DNA of 64,000 bases from Pseudomonas sp. Leaf58 (GCF_003627215.1 NZ_CP032677.1:2051501-2115500), one strand, 5' to 3'; counted from the stretch's first letter, positions 17,126 to 30,455 are shown. Made by a program: numbers and translations. The notes: generated by a model from the sequence alone, not told the origin.

Positions 17126-17401
17126 ATGAACTTCCAGACCTTCGCCAGCGCCAGCCTGTTTGCCGTGCTCAGCTTCGGCGCCCTTGCCGCCCAGGCGGCC
17201 CCTGCACCGATGGACGATGCCGGGGTAATGCAGTACCGCTACGGTGACCACCTGGATATAAAGAAAGTGCTGTCGGTACAGGATGACCAGAGCAATGCCT
17301 GCGGCCTGGTGAACACCCGCATGGATTACCTCGATTCCAAGGGCCAGCAACAGAGCGTGCAATACCGCACCTATGCCACCGGCGGTTGCCATGAGAATTG
17401 A
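17126..17401 (+). CDS. DUF2790 exported small protein
   Basis: 91 residues. The Sec signal peptide (FASASLFAVLSFGALAAQA) is cleaved near residue 25. The mature part follows the DUF2790 pattern common in pseudomonads: YRYGDHLDIKKVLSV, then CGLVNTRMDYLDSKG and a Tyr-rich end with a second Cys (GGCHEN). The two mature cysteines could form a disulfide. The function of the family is unknown. An SD (CAGGAGA) precedes the ATG. Its 3' end overlaps the thioredoxin-like gene by 11 bases, so the two are coupled. Confidence 0.82.
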   Translation: MNFQTFASASLFAVLSFGALAAQAAPAPMDDAGVMQYRYGDHLDIKKVLSVQDDQSNACGLVNTRMDYLDSKGQQQSVQYRTYATGGCHEN

Positions 17402-17927
17402 TCGCCGCCTGATGTTGACGGTGGGCGGCATTGCCCTGGCGCTGACCGGGCTGGGCCTGGCCGGGCACCTGATGGCCCGCGACAGCTACGGGGCCATGCC
17501 GTCGCTGTCGGGCGCCAGCCACTGGTTGAACTCAGCGCCGTTGGATGCCCCCGGGCTGAAAGGCAAGGTGGTGCTGGTGGACTTCTGGACCTGGGATTGC
17601 ATCAACTGCCAGCGCAGCCTGCCCCATGTGAACGAGTGGGCGCGGCGCTATGCCGACCAAGGCTTGGTGGTGGTCGGTGTGCACACGCCGGAGTATGACT
17701 ACGAGCATGACCTCGGCACGTTGCGCGACAAGGTGGCCAAGCTGGGGATCGGTTACCCGGTGGCGGTGGATAACGACTACACGGTGTGGAACGCCTGGGG
17801 CAACCAGTTCTGGCCGGCGCATTACTTCGTCGACCGCAAAGGGCAGGTGCGCCATGTGCACTTTGGCGAAGGGGATTATGCCGGGCAGGAGCAGGTGATA
17901 AAGGCTCTATTGGATGAGCAAGGGTGA
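17391..17927 (+). CDS. Thioredoxin-like/TlpA-type exported protein with CINC motif
   Basis: 178 residues. An N-terminal hydrophobic segment at about 8-27 acts as signal anchor or signal peptide. The thioredoxin fold has VVLVDFWTWDCINCQRSLPH, with active cysteines 70 and 73, similar to the soluble domain of DipZ-type proteins rather than classical WCGPC thioredoxin. Later blocks VVGVHTPEYDYEHDL and GNQFWPAHYFVDRKGQVRH (cis-Pro region) fit. It probably works as a periplasmic thiol:disulfide reductase or peroxiredoxin-like protein. It overlaps the DUF2790 gene, which carries two mature cysteines and could be its client; that link is inference. Confidence 0.85.
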   Translation: MRIDRRLMLTVGGIALALTGLGLAGHLMARDSYGAMPSLSGASHWLNSAPLDAPGLKGKVVLVDFWTWDCINCQRSLPHVNEWARRYADQGLVVVGVHTPEYDYEHDLGTLRDKVAKLGIGYPVAVDNDYTVWNAWGNQFWPAHYFVDRKGQVRHVHFGEGDYAGQEQVIKALLDEQG

Positions 17928-17935
17928 TGGTTTGT

Positions 17936-18020
17936 ACTGGCCTTTTCGCGGGCATGCTTGCGCCTACAACGGTGGCGTTACCCCTGTAGCCGCCGGCTTA
18001 CCCGCGAAGAAGCCAACACC
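17936..18020. repeat. Pair of inverted REP elements
   Basis: A forward P. putida-type REP (around CCTTTTCGCGGGCATGCTTG) and an inverted partner (CGGCTTACCCGCGAAGAAGC) lie between convergent genes. The outward arm runs up to the aroE stop codon. A small hairpin ACCGGC-CTA-GCCGGT covers that stop. Confidence 0.7.
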
Positions 18021-18023
18021 GGC

Positions 18024-18875
18024 CTAGCCGGTGAAGCTGGCAAAATGCGCCTGCATCCGCGCCGCATCCGCCTGGCGCCCGCTGAACAGCTCGAACGCCT
18101 TCACCGCCTGGAACACCGCCATGTTGCTGCCATCCAGTGTGCGGCAGCCCAATGCCCGGGCGGCGCGCAGCAGTTCGGTCTCCAGCGGGAAGTAGATGAT
18201 CTCCGCCACCCACAGGCGCGCATGCAGCAACGCCACCGGCAGCGGTGTGCCTGGCAGCTTGGCCATGCCCACTGGCGTGGTGTTGACCAGCCCGTCCGCT
18301 TCGGCCAGTGCCGTGGCCAGGTCAGTACCGAGCACGGCGCGGCCGGCACCGAAATGGGCATTCAGGTTGTCCACCAGGGCCTGCGCACGGGCCGCGTCCA
18401 CTTCAAACAGTACCAGCCGTTCGACGCCTTCTCCCAGCAAGGCATGAGCCACTGCCGAGCCCGCGCCCCCGGCGCCCATTTGCACCACTTGCTGCCGGGC
18501 CACGTCGGGCAGGCCACGGCGCAGGCCTTCAGCAAAGCCCAGGCAGTCGGTGTTGTGGCCGACCCGCTTGCCGTCCTTGAGCACCACGGTGTTCACCGCA
18601 CCGATGCCACGGGCTTCGTCCGACAGCTCATCGAGCAGGGGCAGGATCGCCTGCTTGAACGGGTAGGTGATATTGAGCCCGGTAAAGCCGGTGTGCTGCG
18701 CAGCGTCGAGCAGGCCGGGCAGGGCGCTGTCGTCCAGTTGCAACTGGTCGGCATCTATCAGCCGATACAGGTAGCGCAGGGCCTGGGCATCACCTTCGTG
18801 TTCGTGCAGGGCCGGGGTGCGCGACAGCTGGATGCCGCGGCCAATCAGGCCGGCGAGGATGGCTTGCTGGCTCAT
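18024..18875 (-). CDS. Shikimate/quinate dehydrogenase family (AroE-like)
   Basis: 283 residues, the usual AroE size. The N-terminal substrate domain contains [14 protein letters not shown] (the shikimate-binding S-x-S/T-P region is changed to LSRTP), GLNITYPFK with catalytic Lys, and GHNTDCLGF with catalytic Asp. The Rossmann domain has [13 protein letters not shown] and a downstream NTTPVGM. It resembles the second-copy shikimate/quinate dehydrogenases of pseudomonads more than the housekeeping AroE. Its start overlaps the stop of the dehydroquinase gene by four bases, so the pair is one operon that could interconvert quinate, dehydroquinate, dehydroshikimate and shikimate. NAD versus NADP preference is not decided. 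Confidence 0.88.
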   Translation of the reverse strand: MSQQAILAGLIGRGIQLSRTPALHEHEGDAQALRYLYRLIDADQLQLDDSALPGLLDAAQHTGFTGLNITYPFKQAILPLLDELSDEARGIGAVNTVVLKDGKRVGHNTDCLGFAEGLRRGLPDVARQQVVQMGAGGAGSAVAHALLGEGVERLVLFEVDAARAQALVDNLNAHFGAGRAVLGTDLATALAEADGLVNTTPVGMAKLPGTPLPVALLHARLWVAEIIYFPLETELLRAARALGCRTLDGSNMAVFQAVKAFELFSGRQADAARMQAHFASFTG

Positions 18876-19330
18876 GCTGAGCGCTCCTGGAGCATGTCGG
18901 CGAAGTAGCTAAGGGCCATGCGGTAGCCATGGCTGCCCAGGCCGCAGATGACACCCACGGCGATGGAGGAAACGAACGACAAGTGGCGGAACGGCTCGCG
19001 CTTGTGCACGTTGGACAGGTGCACTTCGATCACCGGCAGCTCGCTGGCCACCAGGGCGTCGCGAATAGCCACCGAGGTGTGGGTCCAGGCACCGGGGTTG
19101 ATCACGATCCCGGCGCAGCGGCCACGGCCGGCGTGGATCCAGTCGATCAGTTCGCCTTCGTGGTTGGTTTGACGGAATTCGATTTCCAGGCCATGCGCAT
19201 GGGCAGTATCGGCACAACCCTGGGCCAGGTCGGCGAGGGTTTCGTAACCATATTGGGCAGGCTCGCGGGTGCCCAGCATGTTCAGGTTGGGGCCGTTGAG
19301 CACAAGAATAAGGGGCTTCATGACGGGCAT
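18872..19330 (-). CDS. aroQ: 3-dehydroquinate dehydratase, type II
   Basis: 152 residues. The type II fold is clear: [19 protein letters not shown] with the active-site Asn, Arg and Tyr, then [49 protein letters not shown] with catalytic His, and [11 protein letters not shown]. It dehydrates 3-dehydroquinate to 3-dehydroshikimate. An alternative start at 19321 (MKPLIL) is possible; neither has a strong SD. It overlaps the aroE-like gene and is divergent from czcCBA across about 300 bases that hold a REP pair. It is probably a catabolic or secondary copy, since it lies with a second-type shikimate dehydrogenase. Confidence 0.93.
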   Translation of the reverse strand: MPVMKPLILVLNGPNLNMLGTREPAQYGYETLADLAQGCADTAHAHGLEIEFRQTNHEGELIDWIHAGRGRCAGIVINPGAWTHTSVAIRDALVASELPVIEVHLSNVHKREPFRHLSFVSSIAVGVICGLGSHGYRMALSYFADMLQERSA

Positions 19331-19363
19331 CGCTTTGTTGTTGTTGGTTGCGTCTAGTTTTGT

Positions 19364-19373
19364 ACCGACCGGT
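19364..19373. promoter_or_regulatory. Possible TetR-type operator upstream of aroQ
   Basis: ACCG-AC-CGGT inverted repeat 34 bases before the aroQ start, in a sequence (GTACCGACCGGTTAG) that resembles TetR-family operators. No TetR gene is adjacent, so this is weak. Confidence 0.3.
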
Positions 19374-19437
19374 TAGTTTAGTCAATTGGGCGAAACCGTC
19401 GCCCCGGGAAAGTGGGCGATTATCGAACCTGATGTGG

Positions 19438-19530
19438 CCTGTTCCGGCCTCTTCGCGGGCAAGCCCGCTCCTACATTTAAAAGCAAGCGTTGTCTCTGGA
19501 CTGCCCGCGAAGAGGCCGCTACAGACCGGC
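19438..19530. repeat. Pair of inverted REP elements between aroQ and czcC
   Basis: CGGCCTCTTCGCGGGCAAGC at 19445-19464 and the inverted counterpart CTGCCCGCGAAGAGGCCGC at 19501-19519 form a BIME-like pair in the divergent intergenic region. Confidence 0.75.
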
Positions 19531-19539
19531 ACAAGCTTG

Positions 19540-19555
19540 ATTACAAAATTGTAAT
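19540..19555. promoter_or_regulatory. Heavy-metal two-component operator candidate for czcCBA
   Basis: ATTACAA-AA-TTGTAAT is a 16-base palindrome with 7-bp perfect arms, 74-89 bases before the czcC start. It resembles the boxes bound by CusR/CopR/CzcR-class regulators (xxTxACAAnnTTGTxAxx). The regulator itself is not in the window. Confidence 0.6.
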
Positions 19556-19628
19556 TTTCCCGCCACCGCCCCGATAAGCACCGCTTTCTACAGTCCCTCG
19601 CCAACACTCGCCGACGAGGACCTGTTTC

Positions 19629-20874
19629 GTGCCCATCCCCCGCAAGATCGCCTTGCTGTGCCTGTTGCTGGCCGGCGCCGCCAGCGCTCAGGCCAGCCAG
19701 AGCCTGAGCCTGCCCCAGGCGCTTGCCGCCGCCTTTGCCCAGAACCCCGAGCTGGCCGCCGCCGGGCGAGAAATCGGCATTGCCGACGGCGAGCGGCGCC
19801 AGGCCGGGCTGGTCCCCAACCCGGAGCTGTCCTGGGAGGCCGAGGACACCCGCCGCGACACCCGTACCACCACTGTTACCCTCAGCCAGCCGCTGGAACT
19901 GGGTGGCAAGCGCGGCGCACGCATCGCCGTGGCCGGCGCCGGCCAGGCCATTGCCCAGCTGGACCTGGAGCGCCAGCGCAATGGCCTGCGCGCCGATGTG
20001 GTACAGGCCTTCCACGCCGCCTTGCGCGCGCAGACCGCGCTGGAGCTGGCGCAGCAATCGCAGGCGTTGACTGAACGTGGGCTGCGGGTAGTGCAGGGGC
20101 GGGTGACTGCCGGCCAGTCATCGCCGGTGGAGGCTACGCGTGCCCAGGTGCAACTGGCCCAGGCCCAGGCCGAAGTGCGCCGCGCGCAAACCCAGCGCAG
20201 CATGGCCTACCAAGCCTTGGCACGGTTGACTGGCAGCCCGCAGGTAAGCTTCGACCAGTTGCAGGCAGCCAACCTGTCGCCTGGCAACGCGCCCAGCGCC
20301 GACGCGCTGCTCGGTCAGGTCGAGCAAACGGCTGAGTGGCGCCTGGCCGCCACCCAAGTCGAGCGCGGCGATGCGTCCCTCGGGTCGGAAAAGGCCCTGC
20401 GTATTCCCAACCTTACCGTCAGCCTTGGCAGCCAGTACAGCCGCGAAGACCGCGAGCGGGTCAACGTGGTGGGCTTATCGATGCCCTTGCCGTTGTTCGA
20501 CCGCAACCAGGGCAACGTGTTGGCGGCCGCGCGCCGTGCCGACCAAGCACGTGACCTGCGTAACGCTGTGGAGCTGCGCCTGCGCAGTGAAACCCGTAGC
20601 GCCGTCAGCCAGTGGGATACCGCCATGCAGGAAGTGGATGCCTATGACCGCAGCATCCTGCCTTCCGCACAACAGGCCGTGGACACCGCCACCCGCGGTT
20701 TCGAAATGGGCAAGTTCGCCTTCCTCGATGTCCTCGACGCCCAGCGCACGTTGATCGAGGCCCGCGGGCTGTACCTCCAGGCTTTGGCCTCGGCGACCGA
20801 CGCGCGGGCGCAGGTCGAGCGGATCTATGGCGACCTCGATGGCCTGAGCACACATTCGAACAGCAGGAGCAACA

Positions 20875-20882
<8 letters not shown>
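19629..20882 (+). CDS. czcC: CzcC-family outer-membrane efflux protein
   Basis: 417 residues beginning with GTG; GACGAGGA sits eight bases upstream. A signal peptide (ALLCLLLAGAASAQA) is followed by the TolC-like coiled-coil duplication typical of CzcC: SLPQALAAAFAQNPELAAAG, PNPELSWEAEDT, LSQPLELGGKRGAR in the first half and LRIPNLTVSLG, LSMPLPLFDRNQGN, FEMGKFAFLDVLDAQRTLIEA in the second. It forms the outer-membrane channel of the tripartite heavy-metal exporter with the next two genes. Its stop overlaps the czcB start by eight bases. A palindromic metal-regulator box lies upstream. Confidence 0.93.
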
Positions 20883-25267
<4,385 letters not shown>

Positions 25268-25272
25268 GATCC

Positions 25273-25298
25273 TTGGGGCCGCCAAGCGGCCCCAATTT
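25273..25298. terminator. Terminator between czcA and the MFS gene
   Basis: TTGGGGCCGC (25273-25282) pairs perfectly with GCGGCCCCAA (25286-25295) over 3 bases, followed by TTT. It serves the convergent genes. Confidence 0.85.
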
Positions 25299-25299
25299 C

Positions 25300-26637
25300 T
25301 CACATAGAGCTCCGAGCCCCGCCCCTTACAGCGTCGCCTCTCACCTCATCATGCAGCGAAATTCGCGAAGTCTCCGGCAACGCCAACCCGCCCAGCAACG
25401 CCACCAGTGCAATTACCACCAGGTAGAACGCCGGTGCCAGGCTGCTGCCGGTCTGCCCAATCAGCCAGGTCGCCACCAGCGGCGCCGTGCCGCCAAACAG
25501 GGTGTAGGCCACGTTGTAGGTAATCGCCGAGGCGGTATAACGGGTGCGAGTTGGGAAGCTTTCTGACAACAACGCCGCCGTGACCACGCCACTGCACAAC
25601 GCCCCCACCGCCAGCAGCATCACCCCCAGCAGCGCACCGGGCATCGAGCCGGAGCTGGCCAGCCAGTACGCCGGGAACACGCACAGCATCACCCACAGGC
25701 AGGTAAAGCCAATGGTCTTGCGCCGCCCGACGCGGTCCGAAAACGCCCCGGCCAGTGGGCAGCCGACAGCGGCGAACAGCAAGGCCACGGTGGTCACCAG
25801 CAGCGATTGCGCGCGGGTCAGGTTGCCGACCAACTGCAGGTAAGTGGCGAAGTAGGTGGTGAACATATAGAACGACAACGCGGTCAGCGAAATGAACGCC
25901 CCCAGGTTGCGGATCGCCCGGCCATGGTTACGCAGGGTTTCCTTGAGCGGCGAATGTTCATGTTCCTTGCCCTGGGCAACAGCTTCGCGGAACGCCGGGG
26001 TTTCTTCCATGCGCCAGCGCAGGTACAGGCCAACCAGCCCCAGTGGCGCGGCGATCAGAAACGGAATGCGCCAGCCCCAGGTATTCATCGCTTCGGCCGA
26101 CAGGCTGGCCTCCAGGCCATAGGCGATTACCGCCGCGCAGGCAAAGGCAGAAAACGTCGATACCGGCACGAAGCTGCCATAGAAAGCTCGCTTGTCGTTC
26201 GGTGCGTGCTCCATCAGGTAGGCGCAGGCCCCGGCGTACTCGCCGCCGGCGGAAAAGCCTTGTAGGCAGCGCGCCAGGGTCAGCAGCGCGGGGGCTGCCA
26301 GGCCGATGCTGGCGTAGGTCGGCAGCAGGCCGATCAGGGTAGTCGAGCCGGCCATCAACAAGATGGTCAACGACAGGATGCGCTTGCGCCCCAGGCGGTC
26401 GCCCAACGCGCCAAACACGATCCCGCCCAGCGGGCGCAGGGCGAAGGCCACGGCAAACACCGCAAAGGTTTTGAGCAAGGCCACGCTGGCGTCTTCGCTG
26501 GCAAAGAACTGGCTGGCGATCAGGGTGGCGAGAAAACCGTAAACGGCGAAGTCGAACCATTCGACGAAATTGCCGATGGCCGAGGCGGCGATCACCTTGC
26601 GCAGGGTGGCGGGGGATACCTCATGAGGTACGGACAT
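25300..26637 (-). CDS. MFS transporter, metabolite:H+ symporter type
   Basis: 445 residues from ATG 26637, which has GGAGAG seven bases upstream; a longer reading starts at 26658 without an SD. It has twelve transmembrane helices and the MHS/ProP-KgtP-ShiA hallmarks GNFVEWFDFAVYGF at TM1, LRPLGGIVFGALGDRLGRKR in loop 2-3, RCLQGFSAGGEYAGA in TM4-5, and SESFPTRTRYTASAITYN. Members import dicarboxylates, osmolytes, shikimate or aromatic acids, and the substrate here cannot be read. A shikimate link to the aroE/aroQ pair 6 kb away is possible but not supported by operon structure. Confidence 0.88.
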   Translation of the reverse strand: MSVPHEVSPATLRKVIAASAIGNFVEWFDFAVYGFLATLIASQFFASEDASVALLKTFAVFAVAFALRPLGGIVFGALGDRLGRKRILSLTILLMAGSTTLIGLLPTYASIGLAAPALLTLARCLQGFSAGGEYAGACAYLMEHAPNDKRAFYGSFVPVSTFSAFACAAVIAYGLEASLSAEAMNTWGWRIPFLIAAPLGLVGLYLRWRMEETPAFREAVAQGKEHEHSPLKETLRNHGRAIRNLGAFISLTALSFYMFTTYFATYLQLVGNLTRAQSLLVTTVALLFAAVGCPLAGAFSDRVGRRKTIGFTCLWVMLCVFPAYWLASSGSMPGALLGVMLLAVGALCSGVVTAALLSESFPTRTRYTASAITYNVAYTLFGGTAPLVATWLIGQTGSSLAPAFYLVVIALVALLGGLALPETSRISLHDEVRGDAVRGGARSSM

Positions 26638-26862
26638 GCGGGAGCTCTCCGGTTCCATTGGCAGCCATGATGAACGGGGCGCGGTCGAGCCGCGCCATCC
26701 TTGTTGTGCTTACCAGTAGATAACCGAGCGCTGAAAGGTGCTTTGTCGAGGGCGACCTTGAGATACCTGATTCAACCGTTGGCGCAGCTTAGGGCTGGCC
26801 GACTTTCCAGGGTGTGCCAGCCATTTCGCGGTAACCCTCGGCGTCGGCCAGCAGGCCGGCGA

Positions 26863-29013
26863 TCAGAAGCGCATGTCTAGTGCCAGCTCGAAAGTACGCG
26901 GTGGCCCCATGTAGTACTGGCTGTTATAGGCCTGCTTGGCGTACACCTCATCGGTCAGGTTGCGCAGCCGCCCGGTCAGCGTGGTGTGTTCATCCAGTTG
27001 GTAACGGGCGAACGCACCGTACAGGGTGTAGGCCGGGGCCTTGAGGCTGTTGGCGTTGTCGGCGTACACCGAGCCCACGTAGCGCCCGTCTGCACCTACG
27101 GACCACGCCGTGGACAAGCTGTAGGTCAGCCACACGTTGGCGAGATTGGCCGGCACGTTCACCGGTGCGTTGCCCTTGCGCGACACCGACACGCCGTTGA
27201 CCGCCTCGTTGAACTCATCGTATTGCGCATCGACGTAGGCATAGTTGGCTTCGGCCAGCAGTTTCGGCGTTACCTGCAGGCGCCCGGACAGCTCAACACC
27301 GCGTGAGGTTTGCTGCCCGGCCTGCACCGTGAGGTTGGCGTCGTTGGCGTCACGCACGGCAAAGTCCTTGCGCACGATCTGGTACAGCGCCAGGGTGGCG
27401 GCACCGCGCCCTTCGAGAAAGTCGAACTTGCTGCCCACTTCCCACTGTTCGCCTTTGGACAAGTCGAACAGCCCGACGTTGGAATAGGTTGCGGCCGCCA
27501 ATGAACCGGCCGGCAAGTCGGCAGAGGTGCTGTACTGCGCGTATACGCTGGCCGAAGGGGTCAGCGCATAGGTCAGGCCGATACGCCCGGAAAGCGGCTC
27601 CCAGCGCCGCTCGAAGAACGCCGGCGAGGTTGGCGTCACCGCGCCGTAGTTGGTCACTTCCATATCCAGGTAGTCGTAGCGCAGCGCGGTCAGCAGGGCC
27701 AGGCGTTCGCTGAGCTGCAGGCGGTTTTCAACGAATACCGCGCGGTTGGTCACCGTGTGGCGACGTTGCTTGGTCAGGCCGGCGTTCACCCCTGGGATGT
27801 CATCGAAGCTGCCGGGGTCAAAGTGTTCGGCGTCGACCACGTCGCTCCAACTGCTCGAAGTGGGGTAGAGGGTCTGGTGCATACGCGAGTATTCCAGCCC
27901 CAGCGACCACTGGCTGGCCAGGCCGAGCAGCTGGTTGTCGTGGCGCAGTTCGATGCGGTCGCCCAACAGGTTCTGGTCGTGGTGCTGCAGGTAAGGGGTA
28001 TTGCGCTGTACCTCGCCAGCGCCGGTGTAGCTGTAGCGTTCGAGGTTGCGGTAGTCGCGCTGGGCGTTGTAGTGGTACAGCGTGTTTTGCAGGCTGGTGC
28101 TGTCGCTCAGCTGGTAATCGAGGATCGAGCGCAGCCAGCGTACCCGCTGCTCGTAGCGGCCGTCGCCGACGTTGTAGTTTTCGAAGCGGCGGCTGTTGTC
28201 GATTTTCATCGTGCGGCGCCCGGGCAGGATTGGCGAGCCCCAGTAGGGGCTGTCTTCGCGGTCTTCCTGGTACTCCAGCGCCAGGGTGTGGGTGAGGTTG
28301 GGTGCGAGGTCGCTGAGCAGCGAGAAGGCCAGGCTGTCGGTTTGCCGTTCGTTGCGGTCGACGTAGCCATTGCCGTGCCCGCGGCTGAAATCCAGGCGGG
28401 CGAAATGGCGGGCATCGGCGGGGTTGCTGGCCAGTGCCTGGTTGATACCGAACGCCACTTCGCTGTCGTCGAAGCTGCCATAGCGGAGGCGGCCGTCGAG
28501 GGTCTGCTGGTCGCGGCTGGCCAGCTTGGTGATGGAGTTGATCGAGCCGCCCACCGCACCCGCACCGTGCAGGAACGACGACGGCCCACCGATCAGCTCG
28601 ACGCGGTCGAGCACCCAAGCGTCCACTGGCCGGGTGGCGCTGCTGTAGCCCAGGTTGATGCCGTTGTACAACTGGGTGACCTGGTTTTGGGTGAAGCCGC
28701 GGTAGGCGACGAAGCCCCCATAACCGGGGTTGGCCGAGGCGTTGACACCGGTCATGGCGTTAATCACGTCCTGGCTGTCCTTGGCGCCGCGTTGTTCGAT
28801 CACGCGGCGATCCGAGACACTGACCGAGGCGGGTGTTTCCCGCGCGGTGAGGCCCAGGCGTGAGCCGGTGCGGATCGGTTCGTCCAGTTGCACGCCGCTA
28901 ACGGCGTCGCGTTCACCGTCGATGGTGGTGGCGGTGAGTTCTACGGGGGCAGCGTCCGCCCAGGCGAAGCTGCAGGTGCCCATGAGGAGCACCAGGGAGG
29001 TATTGCGAAGCAT
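26863..29013 (-). CDS. TonB-dependent receptor, siderophore type
   Basis: 716 residues from ATG 29013 (MLRNTSLVLLMG), with GGAAG upstream. It has a signal peptide to about residue 19, a plug domain (SRLGLTARETPASVSV, DVINAMTGVNASANPGYGGF, RVELIGGPSSFLHGAGAVGGSIN) and a 22-strand barrel ending in ALDMRF with terminal Phe. It belongs to the ferric-siderophore receptor class; the ligand is not evident. There is no FecI/FecR pair or N-terminal signalling domain. It is preceded on the same strand by a DUF2946 protein 68 bases away, a pairing common near TonB receptors, some of them for copper. Confidence 0.9.
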   Translation of the reverse strand: MLRNTSLVLLMGTCSFAWADAAPVELTATTIDGERDAVSGVQLDEPIRTGSRLGLTARETPASVSVSDRRVIEQRGAKDSQDVINAMTGVNASANPGYGGFVAYRGFTQNQVTQLYNGINLGYSSATRPVDAWVLDRVELIGGPSSFLHGAGAVGGSINSITKLASRDQQTLDGRLRYGSFDDSEVAFGINQALASNPADARHFARLDFSRGHGNGYVDRNERQTDSLAFSLLSDLAPNLTHTLALEYQEDREDSPYWGSPILPGRRTMKIDNSRRFENYNVGDGRYEQRVRWLRSILDYQLSDSTSLQNTLYHYNAQRDYRNLERYSYTGAGEVQRNTPYLQHHDQNLLGDRIELRHDNQLLGLASQWSLGLEYSRMHQTLYPTSSSWSDVVDAEHFDPGSFDDIPGVNAGLTKQRRHTVTNRAVFVENRLQLSERLALLTALRYDYLDMEVTNYGAVTPTSPAFFERRWEPLSGRIGLTYALTPSASVYAQYSTSADLPAGSLAAATYSNVGLFDLSKGEQWEVGSKFDFLEGRGAATLALYQIVRKDFAVRDANDANLTVQAGQQTSRGVELSGRLQVTPKLLAEANYAYVDAQYDEFNEAVNGVSVSRKGNAPVNVPANLANVWLTYSLSTAWSVGADGRYVGSVYADNANSLKAPAYTLYGAFARYQLDEHTTLTGRLRNLTDEVYAKQAYNSQYYMGPPRTFELALDMRF

Positions 29014-29081
29014 GTTGGGGTGTCTTCCACGCAAAGCTTATGGCTGACGGCGAGCGCGCAGGCAGGCGCGCCCGGCTGAGG

Positions 29082-29489
29082 TCAGGCGAAATGAAGTACG
29101 GCTGCGGGGAGCGTGGCGGGGGAGGCGCGAGGGTTGAGGGCGGGGCGTTGATAGCGCGGCGGCGGTTGCGCCCAGCTGCGCACGACAATGGGCGAGGTGG
29201 CCACGGTTTGTGCCGGGGTGAACGACCAACCGCCACTGCTGAGCGGCACCGCCAGGCCGAACGAGGAACACACCGGGCAGTCGAGCTGGGCCAGGTGCTG
29301 GTCGCCGCCGCCATCGAGGTCGATGGCCACGCCGTGTTCGCTGTTGATCGAGCAGAACCCACCTTCCAGGCCGGCCAGGCGCAGGCCGCCCATCTGGCCA
29401 TGGTGCAGACCGCACAGCAATAGGCTGAACAGGACACTGGCGTAGAGCGTCCAGGCCGTCAGCGCGCGGGTGTGGCGGGTGGTTTTCAT
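29082..29489 (-). CDS. DUF2946 protein
   Basis: 135 residues from ATG 29489 (MKTTRHTRALTAWTLYAS). One hydrophobic N-terminal segment (about 8-27) is a signal or anchor. The DUF2946 signature is the CPVCSSFGLAVPL region with a CxxC near residue 80, preceded by an HHGQMGG segment. CxxC plus His suggests metal or haem interaction, but the family has no proven activity. It lies upstream of a TonB receptor on the same strand and is probably co-transcribed with it. Confidence 0.78.
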   Translation of the reverse strand: MKTTRHTRALTAWTLYASVLFSLLLCGLHHGQMGGLRLAGLEGGFCSINSEHGVAIDLDGGGDQHLAQLDCPVCSSFGLAVPLSSGGWSFTPAQTVATSPIVVRSWAQPPPRYQRPALNPRASPATLPAAVLHFA

Positions 29490-29573
29490 GGCGGCGAATC
29501 TACCATCCCGATGAACGGTCGGGTAGTGCTTTTGCCGCGAGAATTTTGCGGCGCAACGCGCCCCCAAGCGGTG

Positions 29574-30350
29574 TCAGGCCGCGCGCTCAAGCACATCCAG
29601 CAGGTCGACGAACTCCAGCGCCAGTTTGTGCCGTGGCGCCAGGTGCACCAGCGGCACCGAGGCCTGGTGCGACTCACGCATCTTGATCGAGCTGCTCAGG
29701 TACACCGGCAGCACCGGCAGGCCTTCGCTGCGCAATTGCTCCACCAGGGTCTGGTGCAGCGCAGTGCGCCCGGCGTACTGGTTGACCACCACGCCTTCTA
29801 CCTGCAACGCCGGGTTATGGTCCTGGCGCAGCTCTTCGACCTCGGCCATGACACTGTGCAGGGCCTGGCGCGAAAAGCTGTCGCAGTCGAACGGGATCAA
29901 CAGGCGCTCCGCCGCCACCAATGCGCTAAAGGTGTAGAAATTGAGTGCCGGTGGGGTATCGATGTAGATCCGCTCGTAGTCTTCGCCCAGCTCTACCAGC
30001 AGCTTGCGCAGTTTGTTGATCTTGAACTTGCTCTCCAGCTTGCTTTGCAGGTCGCTGAGGTCGGGGCTGGCGGTGACCAGGTGCAGGTTGCTGTAGCGGG
30101 TTTCGGTGATTGCCACGCGGTGCTTCTTGCCAGCGGCGGTAACCGGCGACAACGTCTGGCGGAAGAAGTCGGCGATGCCGGCAGGAATGGCGTCATTGAC
30201 CAGGCCGGTCAGGTAGTAGGTGGCATTGGCTTGCGGGTCGAGGTCGACCAACAACGTGCGGTAGCCTTCTGTGGCACTGGCGGCGGCAAGATTGCAGGCG
30301 ATGCTGGATTTACCCACACCACCTTTCTGATTGAAAACCACACGACGCAT
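29574..30350 (-). CDS. ParA/MinD-type ATPase (orphan)
   Basis: 258 residues from ATG 30350 (MRRVVFNQKGGVGKSS). The deviant Walker A motif KGGVGKSS carries the signature Lys10-type and P-loop Lys14 residues. Other ParA blocks are LLVDLDPQANATYYL, YIDTPPALNFYTFSALV (Walker A' region) and VVVNQYAGRTALHQ. It has no N-terminal DNA-binding extension and no adjacent ParB. Such proteins in P. putida are often annotated as cobyrinic acid a,c-diamide synthase, but the catalytic amidotransferase domain is absent. A role in positioning a protein or plasmid-like element is the best guess. A diguanylate cyclase lies upstream on the same strand, which may point to chemoreceptor or pole localisation. Confidence 0.88.
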   Translation of the reverse strand: MRRVVFNQKGGVGKSSIACNLAAASATEGYRTLLVDLDPQANATYYLTGLVNDAIPAGIADFFRQTLSPVTAAGKKHRVAITETRYSNLHLVTASPDLSDLQSKLESKFKINKLRKLLVELGEDYERIYIDTPPALNFYTFSALVAAERLLIPFDCDSFSRQALHSVMAEVEELRQDHNPALQVEGVVVNQYAGRTALHQTLVEQLRSEGLPVLPVYLSSSIKMRESHQASVPLVHLAPRHKLALEFVDLLDVLERAA

Positions 30351-30455
30351 GAGACGCTCATCCATGAAGTAAAAATGTCAGGTCGGGGTCAATCCTATGA
30401 CTGAAAAGCGACAGTTTCATGACAAGGCTTGTTACGCCCTGCACATTCATCTGTT

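Noticed and set aside
26638..26862. Possible small ORF downstream of the TonB receptor
   Set aside because: A short open stretch in another frame has no start with SD and no conserved feature.
29574..30350. Cobyrinic acid a,c-diamide synthase
   Set aside because: The protein has only a ParA ATPase core and no glutamine amidotransferase domain, so the riboswitch-region link to B12 synthesis is not supported.
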